From NCBI GenBank assembly GCA_029564465.1, contig JAKQPY010000065.1:1-40425 (forward strand): a stretch of 40,425 nucleotides of DNA, read 5' to 3'. Position numbers and translations under genes: made by a program. Below the pieces are notes generated by a model. That model did no database searches and was not told the origin of the DNA. It was given only the letters and a program-made list of their open reading frames with translations. Source of the DNA: JAGOEF01 sp029564465 (GTDB lineage Bacteria; Bacteroidota; Bacteroidia; Bacteroidales; ML635J-15). Below are positions 22,552-30,203 of the stretch, in pieces (position 1 is the first letter of the stretch; each line of letters starts with the position of its first letter).

Positions 22552-23757
22552 ATGATAACTAATCTGGAATCTGCCTTTTCGGTAATAGCCAACAGTTCGA
22601 AGCGCTCTGCCATCCGCGAAATTCTGAAACTTACCCAAAAGCCCGACATTATTTCGTTTGCGGGAGGTCTGCCATCGGCCGATTCTTTTCCGGTTGAAGA
22701 CATTCGCCGCATCAGCGACCATATACTCAGTACGATGGGTACTACTGCCCTGCAATATGGAACCACCGAAGGCTGCGTGCAGTTGAAGGACCAGTTAATA
22801 GCGCATTATGCCTGCGATGGTACCCTGATGAACCGCGATAACCTACTGATTACCACATCGTCGCAACAGGGTCTCGATTTGGTGGCAAAAATATTTATTA
22901 ATCCCGGCGATACGGTTATCTGCGGCTTGCCTTCGTATTTGGGCGGAATCAGTGCATTCAGGTCGTATGGAGCTAAGCTTGAAGGAATTGAGCTTGACGC
23001 GCAGGGTATGCGCTCCGATTTACTTGAGCAAAAACTCGAAGCCTTGAAGAAAATCGGGGTTAAACCGAAATTTATTTACATTATACCCGATTTTCAGAAT
23101 CCGGCAGGAATCACCATGCCGGTGGCACGACGCAAAGAGATTCTTGAATTGGCCTATCGCTACGATGTGTTGATTGTGGAAGACAGTCCCTATCGTGAAC
23201 TACGCTTTGATGGTGAGGCTCAGGATATGATATATAAAATTGATACTACCGGACATGTGATTGCACTGGGGACATTCTCGAAGATACTGGCTCCGGGTTT
23301 TAGAACGGGCTGGGCAATCGGACATCCCGAAATTATTGACAAACTGGTGGTAGCCAAACAAGCCACCGACTTATGTACTCCGGCCATTTTGCAGCTTATT
23401 ATCGCCAGATATATGGAGGAAGGCTTGCTGCATAAGAATCTTCCAAGAACCATCGCCATGTATCGCGAAAAGCGTGACCTCATGCTGAAGTGTTTCGACG
23501 AAAACATGCCCGAAGGGGTGAGCTGGACAGAACCCGAAGGCGGTTTGTTTCTGTTTATGACCCTGCCAAAGCACATGAATGCCGAGAAATTATTTGCCGT
23601 GGCAATCGAAAATAAGGTGGCCTTTGTGCTGGGGCAGACGTTCTATTGCGATGGAGGCGGACAAAACACCCTGCGTCTTAATTTTTCGTTTGCAACCCAC
23701 GAACAAATTGTAGAAGGGGTGAAGCGTCTGGCCAAGGCAATTAAGGAATATAAATAG
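22552..23757 (+). CDS. PLP-dependent aminotransferase, class I/II (2-aminoadipate/LysN-like)
   Basis: The 401-residue fold-type I aminotransferase starts at an ATG. Visible motifs: IISFAGGLPSADSFP (substrate loop), LQYGTTEG, ITTSSQQGLDLVAK (phosphate cup), YIIPDFQNPAGITM (Asn and Pro), VEDSPYRELRF (Asp for the pyridine nitrogen and Tyr), GTFSKILAPGFRTGW with the Schiff-base Lys and the phosphate Arg, and TLRLNFS with the substrate carboxylate Arg. The closest familiar groups are the 2-aminoadipate/kynurenine and aromatic aminotransferases of the MocR-like type, without the helix-turn-helix. The exact amino acid is unknown. A long inverted repeat starts within its stop codon. Confidence 0.92.
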   Translation: MITNLESAFSVIANSSKRSAIREILKLTQKPDIISFAGGLPSADSFPVEDIRRISDHILSTMGTTALQYGTTEGCVQLKDQLIAHYACDGTLMNRDNLLITTSSQQGLDLVAKIFINPGDTVICGLPSYLGGISAFRSYGAKLEGIELDAQGMRSDLLEQKLEALKKIGVKPKFIYIIPDFQNPAGITMPVARRKEILELAYRYDVLIVEDSPYRELRFDGEAQDMIYKIDTTGHVIALGTFSKILAPGFRTGWAIGHPEIIDKLVVAKQATDLCTPAILQLIIARYMEEGLLHKNLPRTIAMYREKRDLMLKCFDENMPEGVSWTEPEGGLFLFMTLPKHMNAEKLFAVAIENKVAFVLGQTFYCDGGGQNTLRLNFSFATHEQIVEGVKRLAKAIKEYK

Positions 23758-23812
23758 CTTTCGACTAAACTTTTCTAAAGTTCCAAACTTTAGAAAAGTT
23801 AGACGAAAAGCT
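23756..23812. repeat. Long near-perfect inverted repeat straddling the aminotransferase stop codon
   Basis: AACTTTTCTAAAGTT (23768-23782) is exactly complementary to AACTTTAGAAAAGTT (23786-23800), with the loop CCA. The pairing continues outward, imperfectly, between 23756-23767 and 23801-23812 (AGCTTT-CG against CG-AAAAGCT), giving arms of about 27 bases. It starts on the last two bases of the TAG stop and ends three bases before the -7 box of the carboxypeptidase gene. It may serve as a terminator or be a miniature mobile repeat. Confidence 0.8.
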
Positions 23813-23814
23813 AT

Positions 23815-23822
23815 TATATTTG
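23815..23822 (+). promoter_or_regulatory. -7 element of the M14 carboxypeptidase gene
   Basis: TATATTTG matches TAnnTTTG exactly. The place expected for the -33 box lies inside the right arm of the inverted repeat and shows no TTTG. The leader is about 16-20 bases. Confidence 0.5.
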
Positions 23823-23844
23823 TATAGCTTAAATTTCTTATCCG

Positions 23845-26175
23845 ATGAAGGAACTTTTATTATTTACGACGCTAATAGTATTGTCGGTTGTTGTGAATGC
23901 CCAGGGCATTTGCAGGTTGAGTGTACACACCGGAAACAAAGGTGTTGCTGCATTTACTGAACTGGGTATAGTTCCGGTTCACGGATTTCTCGAAAAAGAC
24001 GGCGTTTTTACGGGTGAATTCGAAAGAAGCGACTTGAGTAAACTGGCAGCCTCTCAGCTCGATTACGAAGTAATCATTGCCGATGTTAAAGAATATTACC
24101 GAAACCGGAGTGTCGATACCAAAGACCCGGTGTTTAATTCATGCTTCAGGCAGGTGGAAAACTATCCTTTACCCACCGGTTATGCTCAGGGCAGTATGGG
24201 AGGATACTACACCCTGGATGAAGCGTATGCTGCACTTGACCTTATGCACAGTATGTATCCCAATTTGATTACGGTAAAAACACAGATCGGGTCTTCCATC
24301 GAAGACAGACCGATTTACAGCCTTGTTATTTCTGATAATCCGGGAAGTTCTGAAGGCGAGCCACAGGTGCTTTATACATCGTTACACCACAGCAGTGAGC
24401 CATGTTCGTTGCAGCAGTTGATTTTCTTTATGTTTCATATTCTCGAAGGCTATGGTACTGACCCCGAAATCACCTACCTTATAAATAACACCGAGCTTTA
24501 TTTTGTGCCCGCAGTAAACCCTGATGGATATTCGTATAACGAACAGGAAAATCCTGATGGTGGAGGCGACTGGCGTAAAAACCGCAGAATAGTAACTCCA
24601 TTCATCGGGAATAGTGGTATTGGGGTTGATTTAAATCGCAATTATGGCTATGCGTATGCCTACGACAATATCGGTTCACAGCCTACTGTATTAAGTCCAT
24701 GGTATCGCGGTTCAGCGGCTTTTTCGGAGCCGGAATCATCGGCCATGCGAAGCTTTCTGATGTCACATCAAGTTAAAATTCAGGTGAACTGGCATGCCTA
24801 TGGTAATATGTTGATATATCCCTGGAGCTACATAAACCAGAGTACACCTGATTCGTTGCTGTTTCTTGCTATCTGCGATAAAATGACCGAGGACAACCAC
24901 TATCGCTACGGAAATGTTGGTGAGACCTACGGATACCAAAGCAATGGTGACGCCGATGATTATTCCTATGGAGAGACCACCGAAAAGCCCAAGACCCTTT
25001 CGATGACAGCTGAAATTGGTACCAACGATGATTTGTTCTGGCCGGCTCCGGATAAAATTGACAACCTGTGCCGTGGAGCCGTTAGGCAGAACCTGAATAT
25101 GGCACATTTTGCCCACGATTTTTATCTGTTCGACGATGTTAGTTCCGATATTATCGGCAGTAGTCAGGGCGAACTCCCTTTTACCATAGAATGTGTGGGG
25201 CTCGACACACCTTCGAATTTTACAATTAATTATGTTCCTCTTTCGGGCAATATCAGTTTTCAGGCCACGAATCTGCCATTTGCCAATATGAGCTTGCTGG
25301 AGAAACGGGAGGGGAGCATTCCCTATACTATTTCGGCTGCTTATGGCGATGAAGTCGCTTTTGTGGTGGAAGGCAACAATGGATTGTACACTTTCAGGGA
25401 TACTATTTATAAGTATTATGGTCCGGCCACCATGCTTTTTTACGACGATTGCGAAACCATGAATCACTGGGAGGGCGACGACTGGGATGTTACCAATAGT
25501 GTTTATTTTGCCGGTAATGGTTCAATTACCGAATCGCCCGAAGGCAATTATTCGTTGTTTCAGACCTCAGAAATTGAAACGGTGGAAACTATTGATCTGT
25601 ATAACATGGGTTATGCATTTCTGACATTTAAAACCCGTTATGCCATCGAAAATACCCATGATTATTGCCAGATTTCGGTTTCGAACGACAATGGAAATAA
25701 CTGGCAGCCACTGTGTACGAAGCATGCCCGTGTGGGTAGCGACGATCAGGACGAAGGGCAGCCTGTATATACCGGAATAAAAACGGCCTGGTTTACCGAC
25801 AAAGCCAGTTTGAACGATTATTTGGGCCAACAGATAAAAATCAGAATTCGGTTTGTTGCTGATCAGTCGAATAACAACGATGGTATTTATTTCGATGAAT
25901 TCAAGGTGATTGGTTGCGACACTTCGTTGCTGGCAATCCATACGATGGCAAGCGGCGAGCTGACTATGTATCCGAATCCTGCCGGTGAAACCTGCTGTTT
26001 CGAGACATACGATTCGGGGCACTATACTGTGCATGACCTTAGCGGCAGGCTGGTTGGGGAGGGCTTTTACAGCGCCGGACGTAACTGTATTGCAACTGCC
26101 GAATGGAAGCCCGGAATTTATGTAATTCAGTTTACCGGTGCAAAAAACTATTGCGAAAAAATACTGAGGATGTAA
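23845..26175 (+). CDS. Type IX-secreted M14 zinc carboxypeptidase
   Basis: The 776-residue exported peptidase has a signal peptide (residues 1-19), a propeptide-like region to about 115, then the M14 domain (about 120-435). Zinc ligands are His182 and Glu185 in LHHSSEP, with His317 in NWHAYGN. Arg245 (WRKNRR) and VDLNRNYGY at 261-269 bind substrate, and Glu390 in MTAEIGTND is the catalytic base. A second region (about 530-690) looks like a jelly-roll MAM/choice-of-anchor domain (YDDCETMNHWEGDDWDV ... GIYFDEFKVIG). The last 75 residues are a type A sorting domain (LTMYPNPAG ... WKPGIYVIQFTG). It should be a surface or released protein-degrading enzyme. Carboxypeptidase T-like specificity is likely but not provable here. 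Confidence 0.93.
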   Translation: MKELLLFTTLIVLSVVVNAQGICRLSVHTGNKGVAAFTELGIVPVHGFLEKDGVFTGEFERSDLSKLAASQLDYEVIIADVKEYYRNRSVDTKDPVFNSCFRQVENYPLPTGYAQGSMGGYYTLDEAYAALDLMHSMYPNLITVKTQIGSSIEDRPIYSLVISDNPGSSEGEPQVLYTSLHHSSEPCSLQQLIFFMFHILEGYGTDPEITYLINNTELYFVPAVNPDGYSYNEQENPDGGGDWRKNRRIVTPFIGNSGIGVDLNRNYGYAYAYDNIGSQPTVLSPWYRGSAAFSEPESSAMRSFLMSHQVKIQVNWHAYGNMLIYPWSYINQSTPDSLLFLAICDKMTEDNHYRYGNVGETYGYQSNGDADDYSYGETTEKPKTLSMTAEIGTNDDLFWPAPDKIDNLCRGAVRQNLNMAHFAHDFYLFDDVSSDIIGSSQGELPFTIECVGLDTPSNFTINYVPLSGNISFQATNLPFANMSLLEKREGSIPYTISAAYGDEVAFVVEGNNGLYTFRDTIYKYYGPATMLFYDDCETMNHWEGDDWDVTNSVYFAGNGSITESPEGNYSLFQTSEIETVETIDLYNMGYAFLTFKTRYAIENTHDYCQISVSNDNGNNWQPLCTKHARVGSDDQDEGQPVYTGIKTAWFTDKASLNDYLGQQIKIRIRFVADQSNNNDGIYFDEFKVIGCDTSLLAIHTMASGELTMYPNPAGETCCFETYDSGHYTVHDLSGRLVGEGFYSAGRNCIATAEWKPGIYVIQFTGAKNYCEKILRM

Positions 26176-26206
26176 GCGTTTATCGGGCAAGCTTGCAAAA
26201 ATGGCA

Positions 26207-26237
26207 GTTGAAAATTGTCATGTTAATTGTATCTTTG
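26207..26237 (+). promoter_or_regulatory. Promoter of the holA operon
   Basis: GTTG (26207-26210), exactly 19 bases, then TATCTTTG (26230-26237), an exact -7 match. It precedes the four coupled genes starting with holA. Confidence 0.7.
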
Positions 26238-26258
26238 CGACAATAAAAATCTTTGCCG

Positions 26259-27260
26259 ATGACTTTTCAGCAGATCATGAACGACCTGAAAAACCGTATT
26301 TATAAGACGGTGTATTTTCTGCATGGCGAAGAGCCTTATTTTATTGATGCCATCAGCGATTATATCAGCGACCATGTGCTTGCCGAAAGCGAAAAGGCGT
26401 TCAACCAGACCATACTATATGGTAAAGATGTGGCGCTTATTGAAGTGATTGAAGCGGCACGTCGTTTTCCGATGATGGCTAGCCATCAGGTGATTGTGGT
26501 AAAAGAAGCCCAGAATATTAAGGATTTCAAGCTGTTAGGCGACTACATGCAGGCTCCGATGCAATCGACTTTACTGGTTTTTGCTCACAAGTACAAAAAA
26601 ATTGATAAGCGGCTAAAGGTTTTTAAGGATATTGACCAGAAAGCCATATTGTTTGAGTCGTCGAAACTGTATTCGAATCAGGTTACGCCATGGATTGTAT
26701 CGTATCTTGAGGCTAAGTCGAAAACCATTCATCCGCGTGCAGCTGCACTGATGAGCGAATGCCTTGGCAGCGATTTGTCACGTATTGCGGGAGAACTGAA
26801 TAAGTTGCTGGTGATTTTGCCCGAGAATCAGACTCAGGTGAGCGAGGAGTTGGTGAAGGACAATATCGGAATTCACCGCGACTTCAATATTTTTGAACTG
26901 CAGAAGGCATTGGGGATGCGCGATGCATTTAAAGCATATCAGATTGTGGATTATTTTGCTAAAGACCCCAAGAACCATGCGCTGGTGGTGGTTGTCGGTC
27001 AATTGTTCGACTACTTCAATAAGTTGATTGTGTATCATACGTTGCCCGACAAAAGTAAGAACAATGTGGCTGCCGCACTGGGTGTGAATGTGTTTTTTAC
27101 CGACGATTATCGTATTGCCGCAGCCAATTATTCGCCGGTAAAACTGATGCACGTGGTGTCGCATTTGCGTCATGCCGACCTGATGAGCAAGGGGGTTGAT
27201 GCTTCTGCGGTGGAGGATGCCGATATTATGAAAGAATTGGTTTTTAAAATTTTACATTGA
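26259..27260 (+). CDS. holA: DNA polymerase III delta subunit
   Basis: The 333-residue protein is the wrench subunit that opens the sliding clamp in the clamp loader. Family features: VYFLHGEEPYFIDAISDYI at the N-terminus (atypical, non-hydrolysing AAA+ start), ARRFPMMASHQVIVVKEAQNI, LLVFAHKYKKIDKR, then the helical domain with ALMSECLGSDLSRIAGELNKLLVI and IGIHRDFNIFELQKALG. The ATG at 26259 is used; a TTG two codons upstream is also open. Its TGA overlaps the ATG of the rhomboid gene by one base (TGATG), indicating translational coupling. Confidence 0.93.
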   Translation: MTFQQIMNDLKNRIYKTVYFLHGEEPYFIDAISDYISDHVLAESEKAFNQTILYGKDVALIEVIEAARRFPMMASHQVIVVKEAQNIKDFKLLGDYMQAPMQSTLLVFAHKYKKIDKRLKVFKDIDQKAILFESSKLYSNQVTPWIVSYLEAKSKTIHPRAAALMSECLGSDLSRIAGELNKLLVILPENQTQVSEELVKDNIGIHRDFNIFELQKALGMRDAFKAYQIVDYFAKDPKNHALVVVVGQLFDYFNKLIVYHTLPDKSKNNVAAALGVNVFFTDDYRIAAANYSPVKLMHVVSHLRHADLMSKGVDASAVEDADIMKELVFKILH

Positions 27261-27880
27261 TGGAATTTGTGGTATATATTGTTATTGGCCTTACGGTGTT
27301 ATTCAGTTACCTGGCATGGAAAAACAATGCCCTGTTTGAGAAATACCTGTTCAGTGCCAACCGTATTGTGCATCATAAAGAATATTTCAGGATGATCAGT
27401 CATGCATTTCTTCACGCCAACTGGATGCACCTGATTGTGAATATGCTGGTGTTGTGGTCGTTTGGTAGCGCTTTGATGACGTATTTCGGCATCGTGTTTG
27501 GTTCGTTGGGTGCTTTGCACTGGTTGCTGCTTTACCTGCTTTCGATTATAGCATCATCGCTGTATAGTTTGTTTAAGCATAAAAACAATGCATGGTACAG
27601 TGCCGTTGGAGCATCGGGGGCAACTTCGGCGGTAGTATTTGCCTGTATCTTTTTCGACCCATGGAACATGATATACTTTTTTGGTGTAATTCCGATACCG
27701 GGCATTCTGTTTGGTGCCATCTATTTGATTTACAGCTATCGCGAAGCAAAACGGGGAGCCGATAATATTGGGCACGATGCCCATTTCTGGGGTGCTGTGT
27801 TCGGGTTTTTCTATCCCCTGGTGGTAAAGCCAGAGTTGCTGAAGCATTTTATAAGTCAAATTACCATTTTGCCATTCTGA
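27260..27880 (+). CDS. Rhomboid-family intramembrane serine protease
   Basis: The 206-residue membrane protein has six hydrophobic helices and all rhomboid hallmarks: HLIVN (His57, Asn61) in helix two, GASGATSAV with nucleophile Ser119, and DNIGHDAHFWGAVFG with catalytic His175. Rhomboids cut membrane proteins within or near a helix. The partner is unknown. The L1-loop WR motif is replaced by FGIVFGSLGALHWLL. The start ATG overlaps the holA stop and its own TGA overlaps the gmhB ATG, one base each. Confidence 0.93.
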   Translation: MEFVVYIVIGLTVLFSYLAWKNNALFEKYLFSANRIVHHKEYFRMISHAFLHANWMHLIVNMLVLWSFGSALMTYFGIVFGSLGALHWLLLYLLSIIASSLYSLFKHKNNAWYSAVGASGATSAVVFACIFFDPWNMIYFFGVIPIPGILFGAIYLIYSYREAKRGADNIGHDAHFWGAVFGFFYPLVVKPELLKHFISQITILPF

Positions 27881-28377
27881 TGAAAAATAAAGCCATATTT
27901 CTCGACCGCGATGGTGTAATTAATTTCGAAAGAGGCGATTACAACCTGTGTGTTGACGACTTTGTGGTGAACGAGGGTGTGGGAGAGGCCATCGCATTGC
28001 TGAAACAGCATGGTTTCAGGGTTTTGGTGATTTCGAATCAGGCAGCCATATCCAGGGGGCTGTTGAGTTTTGACGTGGTGGAAGCCATGCACGATAAGCT
28101 GAAGAAACATCTTGAGTTGTTTGGCACTGCAGTGGACGAAATTTATTATTGTCCGCATCACGAAAGTGTTACGCGCTGTTTGTGCCGAAAGCCATCACCA
28201 TTGTTTATCGAGAAGGCGGTGTCGCGGTTTGGTCTTGATGTACGGCAATCGTATTTTATAGGTGATCGAGAGCGTGATATTGAAGCGGCGGCGGCTGCAG
28301 GTGTTAAGGGTATTTTGATTGAATCGAACTACCGACTGCCGGATTTGTGTAAACAAATAGTACTTGGTAAGCTATGA
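27880..28377 (+). CDS. gmhB: HAD-IIIA phosphatase, GmhB-like (heptose 1,7-bisphosphate 7-phosphatase)
   Basis: The 165-residue HAD enzyme has the catalytic FLDRDGVIN with Asp9 and Asp11, Ser52-Asn53-Gln54, Lys104 in CRKPSP, and GDRERDIEAA. The zinc site of the GmhB/HisB-N group is present: Cys91, His93, Cys100 and Cys102, with a shorter loop between the pairs than in E. coli. GmhB removes the 7-phosphate in ADP-heptose synthesis for lipopolysaccharide. No gmhA or hldE is in the window, so the heptose role rests on family only. Histidinol-phosphate phosphatase is a less likely alternative. It is coupled to the genes on both sides (TGATG upstream, ATGA downstream). Confidence 0.88.
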   Translation: MKNKAIFLDRDGVINFERGDYNLCVDDFVVNEGVGEAIALLKQHGFRVLVISNQAAISRGLLSFDVVEAMHDKLKKHLELFGTAVDEIYYCPHHESVTRCLCRKPSPLFIEKAVSRFGLDVRQSYFIGDRERDIEAAAAAGVKGILIESNYRLPDLCKQIVLGKL

Positions 28378-29219
28378 TTTCACGCGCCCGCTATGTGATG
28401 ATAAATGGCAATTTTTTGCCTGCCGACGGGCCTTGTCTGATGGCCGGTAACCGTGGTTTTTTATATGGCGAAATAGCACACCGTAGTATGCGGGCAGCCT
28501 CGGGAAAAGCTTTTTTCTTCGATTATTATTTCGATAGTTTACATGATGAATTGGTGCAGCGTGGTTTCAGGCTTCCGCAATTGTTTCGCGGTAAGTTGGT
28601 GGAGCACGATGTTTTTCTTTTGCTGCAAAAATGCCGCGTGTATCAGGGAGCCTGGGTCAGGATGTCGGTGTATCGCGATGGTGGGGATGGTTTATTGTTT
28701 GGTGACGACGACTCTGTTTCGGTAATGCTGGAAGCATGGAAACACCCTCAACAGGAGTTTGTGCTGAACGAAGTGCCTGTGAAAATAAGTATCAGCGAAG
28801 ATGTGATTTTACCTGAATCGGGCAGGACGATGACTGATGCAGGAAGGCTGTTGCGCAGGAGTAGTAATGACCCGCAGCACTGTTTGTTGTTTATGAACAA
28901 GCATCATCACATTGTGCAGGCTGCCGGTGCCAATCTGGTTTTGGTGAAAGGCCGCGAACTGTATTTTCCGCCCGTCGAAGCATTGGTTACGCGCGATGTA
29001 ATCTGCGATGTTTTCGCCGACACAGTGACTAATGCCGGTTACCGTATTGTAGAAAATGCGCTGGTTAACCCGTATGATATGGCAGGTTTCGACGAGGTGC
29101 TGCTTCTGGACTCGTTGCACGGACTACGTTGGATTGGTGCATTTGGTGAGAAACGCTACTTCAGGAAACAGGCTGATGTATTGTGTCGCTTGCTGGTTGA
29201 AGCAAGCAAAACCACCTAA
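28374..29219 (+). CDS. Class IV aminotransferase homologue apparently lacking the PLP lysine
   Basis: The 281-residue protein has the class IV fold: YVMINGNFLP, AGNRGFLYGEIAHRSMRA (the dRGf-yGd motif), AWVRMSVYRDGG, GANLVLVKGRELYFPPVEALVTRDVI, and an end segment AGFDEVLLLDSLHGLRWI. In PabC and IlvE the PLP lysine precedes an Asn-Tyr/Arg-Leu helix. Here the corresponding stretch, ILPESGRTMTDAGRLLRR (145-162), has Arg151 where Lys is expected and no Lys nearby. The Glu of the vxE motif before the substrate loop is also changed (VQAAGANL). The protein may be a non-catalytic relative. It overlaps gmhB by 4 bases. The lysine loss is read by eye. Confidence 0.75.
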   Translation: MISRARYVMINGNFLPADGPCLMAGNRGFLYGEIAHRSMRAASGKAFFFDYYFDSLHDELVQRGFRLPQLFRGKLVEHDVFLLLQKCRVYQGAWVRMSVYRDGGDGLLFGDDDSVSVMLEAWKHPQQEFVLNEVPVKISISEDVILPESGRTMTDAGRLLRRSSNDPQHCLLFMNKHHHIVQAAGANLVLVKGRELYFPPVEALVTRDVICDVFADTVTNAGYRIVENALVNPYDMAGFDEVLLLDSLHGLRWIGAFGEKRYFRKQADVLCRLLVEASKTT

Positions 29220-29283
29220 TTTTAACCGGATTTTTACATTTCGCGGCATACGATTTGATGCAATCATGGGAAATTTTATTGAA

Positions 29284-29664
29284 ATGAAAACATTATACAA
29301 ACTTATTTTCGGGGTAGTATTGGTGGTTGGCATGGCTTCGTGTACACAGGAACATGATGTGAGTACGGGCTTTCAGTGTAATTTTGAGCATGGTTCGTAT
29401 GGCGAAAGCCGCGCAGCCTTCGGGAGTGAAAAAATATACCTCGAAGGTACTGTCGTGATGGGGCCTGGCTTGTTTTACATAGGGTTGTTCGATCCCGAGG
29501 GCAACGAAGTGTATTCTTCGATTTTTGATAATACCCTTACAGGCAGCAACAGCACCAAAACCTATTTTATTGATGCATCAGTGGATGGACACAGCGGAAC
29601 CTACCTGCTAAGCTACGAAAGCACCAATGCCGAGGGAAGCCTGAATGTAAAATTGCATAATTGA
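29284..29664 (+). CDS. Small exported lipoprotein, unknown function
   Basis: The 126-residue protein starts at the ATG at 29284, giving a standard lipoprotein signal (MKTLYKLIFGVVLVVGMASC, lipidated Cys20). Another ATG six codons upstream (29266) would lengthen the signal without need. The mature part is beta-rich (KIYLEGTVVMGPGLFYIGLFDPEG ... GTYLLSYESTNAEGSLNVKLHN) and looks like a single small sandwich domain. I recognise no family. It follows the aminotransferase-like gene after 64 bases and may belong to the same transcript. Confidence 0.75.
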   Translation: MKTLYKLIFGVVLVVGMASCTQEHDVSTGFQCNFEHGSYGESRAAFGSEKIYLEGTVVMGPGLFYIGLFDPEGNEVYSSIFDNTLTGSNSTKTYFIDASVDGHSGTYLLSYESTNAEGSLNVKLHN

Positions 29665-29705
29665 TTTTTTTAAACTTCATTTGTATCACATAAATATAAC
29701 TACCA

Positions 29706-30149
29706 ATGAAAATTCTAACCTCTGTTGTTTTAATTTTTGCCTTCGCCGGTATTTCGGCTGGCCAGCAGGTAACAAACAAGGACATTAAAAAGTTCTGTAA
29801 AGGTTTTATTACCGCTGTGAATAAGCACGATCTGTCCGCCTGTCTGAATTATTTTGATAACGACTACCGCGTTGCCCAGCACGATAAGTTCCTTGGTGGA
29901 AATACAAAACAATTTGTTGAGGAATTTCTTGCCGGATATTCAGAGAAATTGGCCCCCGATGGTAATATGTATGTTCCCGATTTCGATAATATTGGCAATA
30001 TTGAACTGACTGCCATTGATTTTGCAGGTGAAAACGAGTGTTATGTGGTTTTCAGAATTACCCTGAAGTCGGAAAACTATTTTGAAGCCGGTGTAATGAT
30101 TCACTATTACTCCAAGAAAAAAATGGGTTTTGTGGGTGCTATGGGATAG
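29706..30149 (+). CDS. Exported NTF2-like (SnoaL/DUF4440-type) small protein
   Basis: The 147-residue protein has a signal peptide (residues 1-19). The mature part begins with a helix KKFCKGFITAVNKHDLSACLNYFDNDY, a pattern typical of the cone-shaped NTF2-like fold (helix, then the FDxDY turn), followed by strands ending YFEAGVMIHYYSKKKMGFVGAMG. This fold binds small ligands or serves as a scaffold; no catalytic residues are evident. The family call is by pattern only. It lies 41 bases after the lipoprotein gene and converges on the symporter gene. Confidence 0.72.
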   Translation: MKILTSVVLIFAFAGISAGQQVTNKDIKKFCKGFITAVNKHDLSACLNYFDNDYRVAQHDKFLGGNTKQFVEEFLAGYSEKLAPDGNMYVPDFDNIGNIELTAIDFAGENECYVVFRITLKSENYFEAGVMIHYYSKKKMGFVGAMG

Positions 30150-30156
30150 TTCTTGT

Positions 30157-30183
30157 AAAAAAAATGCCCGCGAAACGGGCATT
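30157..30183 (-). terminator. Intrinsic terminator of the symporter operon
   Basis: AATGCCCG (30163-30170) pairs exactly with CGGGCATT (30176-30183) around CGAAA. A T-run follows on the minus strand. It lies 20 bases after the symporter stop and may also stop transcription from the plus-strand gene ending at 30149. Confidence 0.88.
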
Positions 30184-30203
30184 CAATCAATTTCATAATT
30201 TAT

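Noticed and set aside
24763..26190. Two long minus-strand frames under the carboxypeptidase gene
   Set aside because: They are antisense shadows of the M14 peptidase and its sorting domain, with no start context or family motif.
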